A DNA stretch of 64,000 bases from Coffea arabica. Taxonomy: Eukaryota > Streptophyta > Magnoliopsida > Gentianales > Rubiaceae. Positions within the stretch are counted from its first letter, which is position 1, and each line of letters begins with the position of its first letter. The stretch is taken from NCBI RefSeq assembly GCF_036785885.1, contig NC_092329.1, forward strand, positions 1,054,001-1,118,000, given 5' to 3'. The notes beneath the pieces were generated by a model that had not been told where the DNA came from, ran no database searches, and was given only the letters and a program-made list of their open reading frames with translations. Made by a program: the position numbers and the translations under genes. Shown piece after piece: positions 1 to 16,900 of this stretch.

Positions 1-5969
<5,969 letters not shown>

Positions 5970-6300
5970 CTTTTATAAGACCTCCGCCGAGCTGACTTTG
6001 CAGGATGCAAGGCGCGCTGTGGTTGTTAGCGGAGGAGGGGTGTGGTGGGGCGGAGATAGGAGTTTGAGGAGATTTTGACCAGACGGTTTATTGGGGCCGG
6101 TGAGTTGAGGGGGCAGGAAAAGCCAAAATGAGGGTCTTTTCCTTTCAGGAAAGCTCCTTTCGGAGTGCGGAAAAAAGGTGGAAGAAAAGGAGGGATTTTG
6201 GAATTGTTTGAAATATTCGGGGTCAATGTGTGATAAGGGAGAGAGTGGCAACGCAATTTTTGCGTTATAATACCCTACAGCTCTATATCAATGCACTCCA
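5970..6300 (-). promoter_or_regulatory. 5' leader and proximal promoter region of the reductase gene
   Basis: Sequence immediately upstream of the reductase start codon (minus strand). It is purine-rich on the plus strand, which is typical of CT-rich plant leaders. No clear TATA box could be placed. Short open frames here (6026-6256) lack any recognisable protein and are probably chance. Confidence 0.4.
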
Positions 6301-6379
6301 CTAAGAAGGATTTTTCACTTAAAAGCCCAGATCTCCAAACTCTCAATTCCTTTTTTTTTTTTTTTTTTTTTGTAGATTT

Positions 6380-6600
6380 TCTATTTATTTTAGTTCTTAA
6401 AATGCAATGAGTTGGATTCAAAATCTTGACTGTAGACTAACATTCTCATCATTTCAAAATTGTAATTATTTGGATTCCTTTTATTCTATATTTTTTATTT
6501 ATTTTAATTCCTAAAATGTAATGAGTTGATTTCAAAATCTTGATTGTAGACTATATTCTCATCATTTCAAAATTGAAATTATTTCAAATTATAATAATTT
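6380..6600. repeat. Tandem duplication, period about 113 bp
   Basis: Two AT-rich copies share TTTATTTTAGTTCTTAAAAT / TTTATTTTAATTCCTAAAAT, ATGAGTTG, CAAAATCTTGA and TCTCATCATTTCAAAATTG in the same order. They look like a decayed non-coding duplication. Confidence 0.7.
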
Positions 6601-7500
6601 GATGATACATGTGACTTTAATATTTGAGAGGAAAAAGGAATTTTCTGGTCAACACATATTTTTGGTTATGTATTACCCTAATTATATTGAATTATTTTTT
6701 CTTTATCTCCAAGATCCTTCTTTGGTTTCTATAGGTATTATTTGTGTTCTTTGATTATGAAATTATCTACACTAATGCCTGGAAAAGAGTTTACATATTA
6801 TCATATGTATCTATATACATCTATCAATTTTCATACAGATTTTATTCTAGACCTTTCAAAAAGGCTCCTAAAACTCCTTTTCTCCAAAAACACACAATCC
6901 AAAAATCAATATATATAAAAATTGCAAAATGATTTTTTAGTTAGAAGCCATGTTGAAAATTGTAACTTCATGTACTACTTAATATTTTTAATCCAAATAA
7001 ACAAACAGAGATTTTGAAATTTGAAATTTTAAAATTATATAAAATGGACCCTTGATAATTATTTTTTTATTATTCTTGAAAGAATCTAATACTGTATGGA
7101 TTTTATGCCAAAAAGTAATGGATATATTGATTGAGAAATAAATTAACATTTTGGCAAATAGTTTTTGAATTTTCTAAATGTTGGACATGATGGTTGAGAA
7201 ATTAATTGGCATTTAGCAAATATTATTTGGTTTTAGATCCATTTCAATTTAATATGACATGTTCTATGTATTATACTAATTTTTTCTCTTTCTTTTTTTT
7301 TTTTTTTTGTAATGCATGTTTGTAATAGGGAGACGATAGCTAAAAATTATTTTTTTTAAAATTTTTTATGCATTGGAGGGGTGGGATTTGTGAAGTGAGA
7401 AGCTGGAAAGAGTAGGTTAAAGTTGTTTGCAGGTTAAACTAATTTATTAAATTTCTGTATGTTATATATTCCCAAAACTATTTATTTCTTTTTCATAATA
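6600..7500. other. AT-rich gene-free stretch
   Basis: No gene is seen. There are poly-T runs and short diverged repeats: ATTGATTGAGAAATAAATTAACATTT at about 7130 and GGTTGAGAAATTAATTGGCATTT at about 7190 resemble each other. Confidence 0.5.
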
Positions 7501-7510
7501 CGCTTTATGA

Positions 7511-7538
7511 CCTTGCGTAGCACGGATTTTTAGACTAA
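7511..7538 (+). mobile_element. Possible Helitron 3' terminus remnant
   Basis: An imperfect hairpin, CCTTGC-GTA-GCACGG (one mismatch in a six-base stem), is followed nine bases later by CTAA and then T. Helitrons end in CTRR with a short GC-rich hairpin about ten bases upstream and insert before T. No 5' end was identified, so this may be a truncated copy. Confidence 0.4.
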
Positions 7539-7689
7539 TATTGTAAAATTTAAAAGATATGTAAATGGATGAACAAATTGAATTGCATATTCTTTTCGGG
7601 ATTAATGTTGATGCCCATATTGATTGGGAATTTGGAATCCATAATCAAAATAAATTTTAACAGATAAAGTATTTAACGAAAGTGCAGAG

Positions 7690-7862
7690 AGATTGAGAGG
7701 TTATTTGGATTACATTTTCTAAAGAGTTTTTCGAAAAAAAATTACTGTCATTCTTTTTAAAGATGTGATGTATATAAAGTGAAAAGGTGATTGAAAAATG
7801 TGTTAAATAATTTTTTAAAAATTTAAAAAAATCAAAAATTAGCAATCGAAATAGGACCTAAA
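7690..7862. mobile_element. Decayed MITE of the TTTGGAT-terminus type
   Basis: Left end GTTATTTGGATTACATTTTC and a weak inverted partner AGCAATCGAAATAGGACC flank an AT-rich core. The core has ACTGT...GATGTGATGTATATAA, which is shared with other small elements here. Confidence 0.4.
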
Positions 7863-8092
7863 TTAATTTTGTGGTACCAAATAGGTGCATGTCATTTTAC
7901 CAATGTGGTAGGCAGAATTTATGGCTGTGTCTAATTGCAGTTTTGGGTGGCAAAGAACTGGTAGAAGTTTCCAGTAAGTTTTGGTACCATTTTGATTCGA
8001 CTGAATATCCAAAACGAGCAATTTTTCTTTTTCTTTTTTTTTTGTGATTTATTGTTGACCAGTTCAAAGATTGCTCAAACAAAAATAAATAA

Positions 8093-8243
8093 TGCCTATT
8101 TGGATTGCTATTTTTTAGATTTTTTGTTAAAAAAAATATACTGTAACAATTTGATGTACATAAGATAAAAAAATAATTAAAAAATATGTTAAAAGAAAAC
8201 TAAAAAATTTTTTGGAGAAAAATTCCAACCCAAACAAGGTTTT
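8093..8243. mobile_element. MITE with TTTGGATTGC-type ends
   Basis: Left end CCTATTTGGATTGCTATTTT and right end AATTCCAACCCAAACAAGG are loosely inverted. The internal ACTGTAACAATTTGATGTAC is shared with other members of this group. Non-coding. Confidence 0.5.
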
Positions 8244-8248
8244 AAATC

Positions 8249-8408
8249 ATTGTCTGGATAGCTTTTTTCAAATAAATATTTCACTTGCATTGCAAACATA
8301 TTTTTAAGTCCCTTTGTTATCATTTTTTATCTTGCAAATATTACATCATAACAAATACTATAATAATTATTTTAAATAATATTTTAAATAATACTTTTTC
8401 CAAACACA
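8249..8408. mobile_element. MITE, GTGTYTGGATAG family
   Basis: Left end TGTCTGGATAGCTTTTTTCA and right end AATACTTTTTCCAAACACA are inverted. The core (TATTTCACTTGCATTGCAAA, TTACATCATAACAAATACTA) matches the two halves of the split copy at 52960-53090 and 56103-56141, which supports a real family. Confidence 0.65.
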
Positions 8409-8659
8409 CTGTTTTTCTTGTTAAAAGAATTAGTGTTCGACAATTTCCAAGCCCTTTGGAAGCAGGCAATCAAAACAAAATAAAAAAACAGGATGAAGAT
8501 GTATCTGACAGTGATTTGACATCATGAATAATAAGGATACACCAATGGCACGCAATTGAATTTGCCGCTGTGCCTGTGGCCAGTGGTCACTGCCCAACCT
8601 TCTATCACCAAAAATTGGCACAATATGTGATGGTTTTCGTTGATCATTTTCGATGTAGT

Positions 8660-8742
8660 TTTTATTTATATTGAATCCCCTACCCCTCTAAATTAGACTA
8701 GTTTAAGTTATAAGAATCTTATCGTTGCAAAAAAAAAAAAGA
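8660..8742 (+). mobile_element. 5'-truncated SINE tail
   Basis: The segment CCCCTCTAAATTAGACTAG...CTTATCGTTGC followed by a poly-A run matches the 3' part of the SINE at 10614-10816 (CCCCTTAGTTAGG...GTATCGTTGTTG-An) and of the one ending at 52104. The tRNA-like head is missing or too decayed to see. Confidence 0.5.
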
Positions 8743-8860
8743 GAATTAGGTGCTTTTTATTGTTTTCTTTTTTTGTAAATCTACATATAATGTTCTGTCG
8801 CAACTTTTAGCCTAATTTGGAAGTTGGGATGGAGATATTTTTCAGCTTCCAATTCAATTT

Positions 8861-9075
8861 TGAATTATTAGGTTGTTTTTGTCTTTAATGACTGCATTAA
8901 AGCATTTACTCATACTTTTTGTTTCAGTTTACCATTCAAATTACATTAATTTTGATTGCAAAGTAGACAATACTTTTTTATGCTTTGAATTATTAGGTTG
9001 TTTTTGTCTTCAATGACTGCATTAATCCATTGACTCATACATTTTGTTTAAGTTTACCATCCAAATTACAAAATG
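8861..9075. repeat. Tandem duplication, period 125 bp
   Basis: TGAATTATTAGGTTGTTTTT starts both copies (8861 and 8986), followed by GTCTT-AATGACTGCATTAA, ACTCATAC-TTTTGTT and GTTTACCATYCAAATTACA. Non-coding. Confidence 0.8.
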
Positions 9076-9104
9076 GAAGAGAGAAACTGTGTTTTGCCAA
9101 AAAA

Positions 9105-9541
9105 AATACTTCATCCCTCCCATTTTAATAGTTTTGTTTTCCTTTTTTATCAATCTCAAATTATAGTTTACATTTTAATTGAAAAATATAATTAACTTGT
9201 AACTTTTTTTAATATACCCTTATTTAATATAGTTTGTTATCAGGGAGTACAACCTATCTTAATCATTAATGATTCATGCCTTGGTGGTGCAACTTTCCAT
9301 AATATTGTTGTTATAATTAATGTAAATATATAGTGATTAATCATACTCCTAATATTAATGTAAGTGTATTGTTGTAATTAATGTTAAGATACAGTGATTA
9401 ATCCTACTCCTAATATTAATGCAAGGATATTTTAAAAAAATATTATGTTAGATTTACTTTTTCAATAATATTAACTAATTTTTCTTAAAATGTGTGAAAA
9501 AAGAAAAAGAAAAAGTAAGACTACTAAACTAGGATAGAGAA
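9105..9541. mobile_element. Decayed Stowaway/Mariner-type MITE with internal duplication
   Basis: Left end ACTTCATCCCTCCCATTTTA is a degraded form of the CTCCCTCCGTCCCA terminus found intact at 46402 and 53091. The right end (GTGTGAAAAAAG...GACTACTAAACTAGGATAG) matches their right-end region. Inside, a unit of about 65 bp (GATTAATCMTACTCCTAATA) is repeated at about 9335 and 9398. Confidence 0.5.
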
Positions 9542-10613
9542 AGTAACCTTTTTCCAAATTGATGTAAACCTGTACATACCTTTTGGACTTGACAGTAACT
9601 AATATGTGTTTCATACTTTATTCTTCTTTAGTTTGGAACTTGGAAGTGCAAATCCCTTTTTAAAAGAGAAAATAAAACATTAAACTTCTAATGCAGCGTA
9701 TAATCATTTTTGTGCACAAGATGCAGTTCTCGTAGTATGAACTTGTTAATTGCGTACCTGTATACTTTTCTTTTCTTTAAAAGCGAGCCATTAAAATTTC
9801 AGATTGCATACTACCTTTCTACAGCTTGCATGTTTTTAATAGCGTAGTTAATGAAGGTTTTCATTAATTTTTAGGATTAATCTTTATGGTATATACACTG
9901 CCAGTATTGAGAATGATAATTATGCAAAATTTGAATTTAAAATTCGACTTTTACACATATACCGTAAATTTAACAATTAGTGGTATTATATACATTGTTA
10001 GTGTATATAAGATTTACTCTAATTTTTATACAGTGTTTTGATGTACACATATGGCCACTAAATATGCCAATTGCTATAATAAGAATCAATTAGTGCAATT
10101 GAACTGCATCATGCGGGAAGAATCATTCATATGCTTAGTTTTGTAAGCTACTGTAAATTGCAATTTACACTTTTTATGTGTATTTGAATTTGAGTATGTT
10201 TTTTGCTAGGAAATTACCATTGAGTGTGTTTTTACTTAGTAGGCAACTGATGATTACGGTATGATGCATTTGCTCTCGCTTAATATTAATTTTTTTTAAG
10301 GCCACCTAATACTAAGTAATTGAAATGGAAAATTTCTATTTCATAGTATGAACTTGTTTTTTTGTATGTACAAATACTTAATATGTATAAGTTCATCGTA
10401 TATACCAATACACAATATATACAAAGCACACAATAATGTGTATGAATCCAAATACAAAATTCGATGTATGAACTTGTTCATTGCACATACAAATACATAG
10501 TTAGTATGTTCAAGTTGGTGATTTGTCTTAAAAATATTCAATAATTAAAATTGCAACTTTTCACACACATTTTCCCACACTCTATATAAAAGTGAAATGG
10601 ATCTTAATTTGGT

Positions 10614-10816
10614 CACTGGGCCAATGGCTCAGTGGCCACCAGGGAGGGACTTAAGTTGGTGAGGGTTCAAACCTCATCAGCAGTGAAAAAAATCTAAGGA
10701 TTGTGTCATAACACTCCCTTGATCTAGTTAGGTCTGTATACCCACTAGCCCCTACAACAGCCTCCTTAGGCTCCCCCTCCCCTTAGTTAGGTCTGTATCG
10801 TTGTTGAAAAAAAAAA
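10614..10816 (+). mobile_element. tRNA-derived SINE with perfect 13-bp target-site duplication
   Basis: The head has A-box-like AATGGCTCAGTGGCC and B-box-like GGGTTCAAACCTC, the RNA polymerase III promoter of a tRNA-derived SINE. The element ends in GTATCGTTGTTG plus a poly-A run. It is flanked by ATCTTAATTTGGT at 10601-10613 and again at 10817-10829. Its sequence resembles Au-type plant SINEs; related copies are at 22317, 51675 and 52246. Confidence 0.9.
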
Positions 10817-10965
10817 ATCTTAATTTGGTGCATAAGGAACAGGAGCAGTTGTTGAGTGTTGGGACTGGAATTAATGTAATCGGTGACGCATAAACTTTTC
10901 TCTCTCGTCATTAAAAGGGGCGACAAATGCGTACACAAGGAATTAACTCCATACTTTGCTGAGGA

Positions 10966-12688
10966 CTAGGTGATGTTCACCGTGCTTGCGCACGGTGGTA
11001 CGTTATAAGTATGCCCAGGTTGAGAGGACAGTAAGCATTTGTTTAAAAATAGATTTGTTGTACAGAGAAATTATTTAGCTGACCGTGCTTGTTTTTGAAT
11101 TCTTAACAGGGTTACAGAATATATATTGCAAATGTAAGCACATTTGTATTTTTTTGTCCTATAACCTTTGACATGCACTTTGGTAGCTCGTTAGGAGTGA
11201 GTACGAAGGCATTGAGGTTAGAAAAAAGGAATGTTTGGAAGCATTCGCGTGTTCGGGGTAACTTTTTCAGCAGGAGAGAATTTGAATTGGTAAGTGGATT
11301 TTCGTTAGTGGATGGCGTTGTCACAGCAGGCAATTGTATGAGAGCCGAAACACCAGACAGAGAAACAACAACTCAATGGATACAGAACCTGGTAAAGATG
11401 CTCGATGACCACCCAAAGTAACATTGGCAGGATCAGCAAAAGAACTTTGTTTAGGAGGTGGACACTGGCTGGTTCCAACATTAGCACGATAGGCACTACA
11501 TGGCTGATCAGAACCAGCAGAAACACGAACACCTGTGTATATGCCTGGTGAAGCCGCTTCCTGGACATCAGCTCCGCGTTTTCTTTTTGAGAGGCGAGCT
11601 GTAGGTCCAAGACCCGAAGGAGCAAGGGCCATATTTTTTTTCTTTGCAGCATTAGCTTCCCTGTAGCGCCGCAAAAGGTCATCATTCTTTTCCCGTGCGG
11701 GTTGTAAGAGTAGCCCATGAGCATGAAGAGAAAAAAGAAGAGGCTAAACAAATGTATAAAAGATGGAATGAGCATGAAGGCTAAGCAGCAACAAAAAGTT
11801 TGATTGATGACGAAGTTCTAGCAGCAAAGTTCACACAGGGAAAGAGTAGAGAGTACCTTTAACTGAAGGAGATGGAACACACAACCTGCATGCAAGAAAC
11901 ACAAGGAACGGACTGAACGTTAACGACACATGAGTTGAGCAAAACAGCAGTGGCACATCTAGGAAAAAACAACAAAGAACAGTTCGACGAACAAGGGCAC
12001 ATGGAATGACAAAATAAGCAAATAAAACCAAGCGCATACGGCTAAGAGGAGTAGCAGTAGCTTCAAAAACACCAGCATGTAAAACAATGGGGCTAAAAAG
12101 AAAGAAAGGCGCAAGTAAGGGACTAACAAAGTCAACGCACACAACATGACCAGCCAAGCCGCGGATAAACGTAAACCATCTAAGTAGCAGGCACCATGGA
12201 AAAACAGTATAGGGACAGGAACTAATCTCACAAACGAAAAAAGCTAACCAGTGAACAAGCGAAACTTGAGTGCAGAGTGATAGAACCACAGCCTAATTAA
12301 GCTCAGAACCTGGATAGGAAGGAAGCAAGAAATATAAAAAAAGAACCTCAAAGTAGAAATAGAACGAGAACCTCTTCCAGCTAACAGCAGCAAGGAGTAT
12401 ATTGGCGGTGAGAGGAAGAGCCCCAAAAATGCAACAAAACCAGCGAAGGTTGAGGAACAGGTCCAAAATAAGGTGGAGGAGAGGAAGGGATGGCGAGGCG
12501 CCTGCAAGAAGAAGGACTAAAAGCTACTCTCCACCTCCGGCCATGGAAAGGCGGGCCAAGAAGCTCCATGAAAAGCCGTAAAGAGTGCCCGCGTGCTTAA
12601 AATCCGAGCAACCATTAAGGCGGTTGAAATTAGCGCACAGTCGGCCTGCATGTATAGCTGCCATGTCTACTCTAAAATTATATATTGA
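10966..12688 (-). mobile_element. Helitron, probably non-autonomous, 1.7 kb
   Basis: Read on the minus strand, the 3' end is a perfect hairpin (CACCGTGC-GCAA-GCACGGTG, 10978-10997), eight bases, then CTAG followed by T. This is the Helitron signature: a GC hairpin before CTRR, inserted before T. A matching 5' end is TCAATATATAATTTTAGAG preceded by A at 12689; the TC start, AT-rich first bases and host A fit, but this end is less certain. Inside I find no helicase or Rep motifs (HUH, Walker A). There are Pro/Ser/Leu-rich frames and a basic frame at 11321-11674, listed separately. It is therefore most likely a deletion derivative or a gene-fragment carrier. Confidence 0.7.
11321..11674 (-). pseudogene. 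Unrecognised basic ORF inside the Helitron
   Basis: An open frame of 117 codons whose first ~100 residues look protein-like. It has a basic stretch (RRYREANAAKKK, then LSKRKRGADVQE) and Gly/Ser/Cys-rich text (PGIYTGVRVSAGSDQPC). The frame opens further upstream without a good start, and its end reads into low-quality hydrophobic sequence after a possible splice donor (about 11387). It could be a remnant of the Helitron's own protein upstream of the Rep domain, or a captured exon. I do not recognise the family, and function is not assigned. Confidence 0.35.
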
Positions 12689-12819
12689 TGATGATTATTG
12701 ATGGACAGCGATATATTAAGGTTCCAGGGTCCTGCTATCTGCCTTTAATTTAATAGGAAGCTAATCATCACCATCCCAATTTTAACAGCTCAATACAATA
12801 TGAAAAGCACGCTGCTTAG

Positions 12820-13004
12820 CAAAGATGCTATAATCAGTGCTGGGTTCCAAGGAGCTTTCGTATAAGGTTGCTAGCAGAGATGCTATAATTAGCGTTGGGT
12901 TCCAAGGACAAAAGGCATTTGATGGAGGACGCCGATAACTTGCAGAATAAAGAAAAGAAGAAAGACGTTGGGTTCCAAGAAAAAAGAAGAAAGAACGAAC
13001 AAAC
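12820..13004. repeat. Repeated TGGGTTCCAAG segments
   Basis: GATGCTATAATYAGYGYTGGGTTCCAAGGA occurs at about 12825 and 12880, and TTGGGTTCCAAGAA recurs at about 12968. These are non-coding short repeats next to the 128-bp tandem duplication. Confidence 0.55.
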
Positions 13005-13259
13005 AAATAAAATAAAGGAAAAATATATATATAAGATTTCCAGCTCGGGCCACTTTGACAACCCGCACGTGAGACAATACATGGAGGACGACCATGCTTT
13101 GGCAGCCCCTTCCCAATTTATATACATTCTTTAAATAAAATAAAGGAAAAATATATATATAAGATTTCCAGCTCGGGCCACTTTGACAACCCGCACGTGA
13201 GCAATACATGGAGGACGACCATGCTTTGGCAGCCCCTTCCCAATTTATATACATTCTTT
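13005..13259. repeat. Near-perfect 128-bp tandem duplication containing a G-box
   Basis: Copy 1 is 13005-13132 and copy 2 is 13133-13259. I see only one difference (GAGACAATAC against GAGCAATAC). Each copy carries ATATATATATAAG, the G-box core CACGTG within CCGCACGTGAG, and CCCAATTTATATACATTC. The unit lies about 0.7 kb beyond the stop codon of the CER2-like gene. The high identity says the duplication is recent. Confidence 0.93.
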
Positions 13260-13424
13260 AAACGAGTGGAGGTGTTTTGGACGACATCTTTGGTCATAAG
13301 TCTTCATGAACAAATAAAAAATAAGCATGAATGGATGGACCAAGGAGAGGAGACACATGTACTTGTGTTTTGATGTATAAATACGTGTTATTGTAGTTTC
13401 AGGGCAAAAACCCAATTACGTGTG

Positions 13425-13625
13425 TTTGGATTAGCTGTTTTTTGGGTGTTTTTTAAAAAATTTTTACTGTAGCAGTGTATATAAAATTTTTTTTTGAAAT
13501 ATTTGATATATTGTACGGATGAGATGTTTTTTGAGTTATTATGTGTTACTGTAATATTGCATTTGAAAATCTTATTTTTGAAAAAAATGACCGATCCAAA
13601 TATTTGAAAAATTAGTTTTTAAAAA
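13425..13625. mobile_element. Decayed MITE of the GTTTGGAT type
   Basis: Left end GTGTTTGGATTAGCTGTTTT, then TTTTTACTGTAGCAGTG, and an inverted partner CCGATCCAAATATTTG near the right. The right end is eroded. Confidence 0.4.
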
Positions 13626-13939
13626 ATTGAAGGATCCTTCCACTTTATTTGCATACATTGATTTGACTTGCCTGAATTTTCAATATATTTTTTAATCATT
13701 TTTTTTATTTCACATACTCACATTAATTAAAAAAAGTGATACAATAATATTTTTTCATAAAACTATCTCAAATAATTTACTATCCAGCCATACATGCGTA
13801 TGCATTTCCGTAAAGACATGAACAACGCAAACTTACAAGAAACCGAGAGATGAAACGCGTTCGTTTGACAAATGAACGATCAAATATTCAGCAACTTCCA
13901 TCTCCAGCCAACCAAGGATTTGTCCAGGTTTTCAGCTGA

Positions 13940-16900
13940 TTAATGTATACCCCACTCGCTTCCAAGTCGATACTTGAGTTCGTCGAGTTGATTTTCGGGC
14001 AGAATCAAATTTATTACCCTTCCCCCTTCATCTTTGCCACTCTCAGTCCCAGGAGGAGGTCCCGGCAGCACCAAAACTGCACCTTCATCCCCAACCCCAC
14101 TTACAGAATAACTTGCAAAAACTGGTTGATGATGGCCGCTCATTTTCAGCCCGTAAATATTCATCTTCTCCAAATTTACAAAGGTGAGACGGGCGCCGTA
14201 TAAGATAAAGTCGCGAGACTCTCCATCATCACTGCCCTTCTGATACATCACTCGTTCAACTAAATGGGTCTCGTCCTCCTGTTTCCGAGCAATCAGCCTG
14301 GCCAAGTCTGCTAAATCAGCCTGTGCAGGCGGAGCCTCAGCCGCTTCAATTGTGCTAATGATGACTCGAGAATTGCTCGGCAGTCCATTTTCTTTATCCC
14401 AAGTGCTAGAGATTAATGTCACAACTTTAGGCTCTTCTGCTTTGCCACTTGTCTTGGCCAAAGACTTCCATATCACTGCCGAGATGACTTCAAAGGGCTT
14501 TGCCAGTTTAGCTTCTTCGGTCAAACGATTCAACTGTTTTGGAGTTACGTGGAAGGAATGGGCTCTCATTTTTCTGTGATTGGGAATGAGCCAATGGCCA
14601 CCATCCGACTCCAGCAGTACCCTCTGGACAGAAAGTGGTACCTTGGCAAGTGGGGAGGGGAACTTTTTTCGGTTTTTGGGGTTGTGGGCGTCGAGATGAT
14701 GAGGTGGCACTTGACCTGTCAAGATCTGGCCCCACATGTTGATGAAGTGTGAAGCTGAGAATGCATCTCCCACAATATGAGCCCAACTTAGTCCAATTGA
14801 GATTCCTCCACATTTGAACCATGTGAACTGAGCACAAATCAAGACGGCACGTTACATTACATTAATGTGAATGATGAATGACTACTAACTGCTATATATG
14901 CAATTTGGACAAAAAATGCACAGGTCGCCAATGTTCTTGGAACCGTGCCCTTGAGTTGAGAGGACGTGGACCCAACGTTTGATTCATAACACTAATTTCA
15001 GACAGCTCCCCCAAATTGTAGGAACTGATTTTTACTTAATACTTTTTAATTTGTTTTGGGAAACAAAATTATGGATTCGCTAACAATTGCGTCAAAGGTC
15101 ATGATTGCCTTCATTTCTGTCAAATGAAAACTTCTTATTTATAAAATATTTCTACTACTTGAAAGTGCATATATATATATATATATGAAACTCAAATTAC
15201 AGGCCTGTTTGGCCAGCATCCAGTTTGTTTGTTATAAGTTTTTTAATAACTTTAATTATAATAATTTTAAAAAATTTCTCAAAATTTTACGAGTTTCAAA
15301 AATTTTTCTTACAATCTCTACGGTAAGTTACAGTAAAATTTCATACAAACATAAAAAAAAATTCATTAGTCAAACGAGGCCTGTATGAATAGGGGGCTTC
15401 GTGATGTATATGTATAATGTATGTGTGTATGTATACACACATTTACTACTACTACATGGAAAATTTTTCTCTGTGTTTCCAACACAGAAAAAGGGAAAAG
15501 TTCTATAAGCGGTGGTGTCTGCTAGCAAGCTGTATGTGAATACACACAACATAGTCAAAGAATGTGAGAAGTTGTAACTTGTACGTAATATGCTAGCCAA
15601 TTTTGCCTTTTGAGGCAGGTGGATGGGTAGTTGGTCATCGTGCATGAGCTCTGTTAAGGAGTAAGTTGAAGACTTGAAGAAAGAAAGGGTAGTTAATGAC
15701 TCGGCGTGCATTAAAACTTCACTCTTTCTCCGAGAAATTAAACTAAGTACCTCACGTCTCTTTTCAATTTATTGGCCACGTCGATCGGTACGGTTACTAG
15801 ACAAAGTTGCATCTCTGGATGGAAGATCTCCTATTGGCATCCCATCCCCTATTGACTTTTACATTTCATGCAGTATCATTTAGATTCTGCTTTGTGTACT
15901 TCAAACTCTCTACTTTTGTGCATAGGATGGCTGGCTGACTGGCTGGCTACAGACATGTCAACCGGGGGCCTAATGAGTTGGATTTTCGTGAGTTTAAGTT
16001 CAGCTTATTTAATTTAAAATATTTTCATATTTTGGCTATAAGTTTCGGATTCATAAACGTGAAATTCATACTCAACTCACGTAATATTTGAGTTGTGAGT
16101 CTTAATTGGGCTTAACCTAAACTCACTTATTACTCCTTAATTTTTTTAACATAATTGTTATAACTATTAAGTTGTCAAACTAATTTAACATTTACAAGAC
16201 TATAATATTAAAATTAAACATGAACAAATAATAGTTCTTAAAAATTATATAAACCAAAAAATTTTCAACAATATTTATATTTACTTCGTTCAAAATGCAT
16301 GAAAGATAGCAATAAAACATGTGAACGTAAACCAATATATCTGTAAAAGTTGAAGCTTTTTTTTTTATAATCTTGTGATTTGAATCCAAACATGCATGAT
16401 GATTTGTGTTTCTAGACCAAAAAGAAATCAATCAATATGATGCCAATACAAAAATTTACTCAACCAATAAAAAAAATTAGAGATTCAGTTATGCATTACT
16501 AATATTGACTCTCAAGAAAGCTCATGGAAGAGTCTTTAGATGTATTTTTGTAATTTGTAATTTATATATATTTAGTATTTAATTTGGATATATAATTATA
16601 CATGATATCAAAATATAAATATTATATATATAGGTAATTAAAGGGTCGGGCTTATATTGGTTTTGAGCTTAATAAGGCCCAAACTCAGCTTATATTTAAT
16701 TGGAACCTATTTTTTAGGCTCAAACTCAGATCGACTCACTAAAAAATCGGATTCATCGGACTTTTTGTCGGGTCGAACGAGCTGAGTTCGACCTGGCCCA
16801 AACCCATTGACGGTCCTAGCTGGCTGCATATGGTGGAATTTTTACAGGTTTATTGTGTTGGTTTTGATCTTTTCTTGTATTGGATGGATGAGGGGTACCG

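Noticed and set aside
11831-12569. Hydrophobic open frames of 60-150 codons on the minus strand in the Helitron
   Set aside because: They are Phe/Leu/Ser/Pro-rich text from CT-rich DNA, overlap in different frames and show no family signature. They are more likely leader or intron sequence of the element.
13940-14842. A stand-alone 300-residue acyltransferase gene
   Set aside because: The first residues are intron text; the acceptor before FTWFKCGG joins it to the exon at 17678-18109, which supplies the missing N-terminal half.
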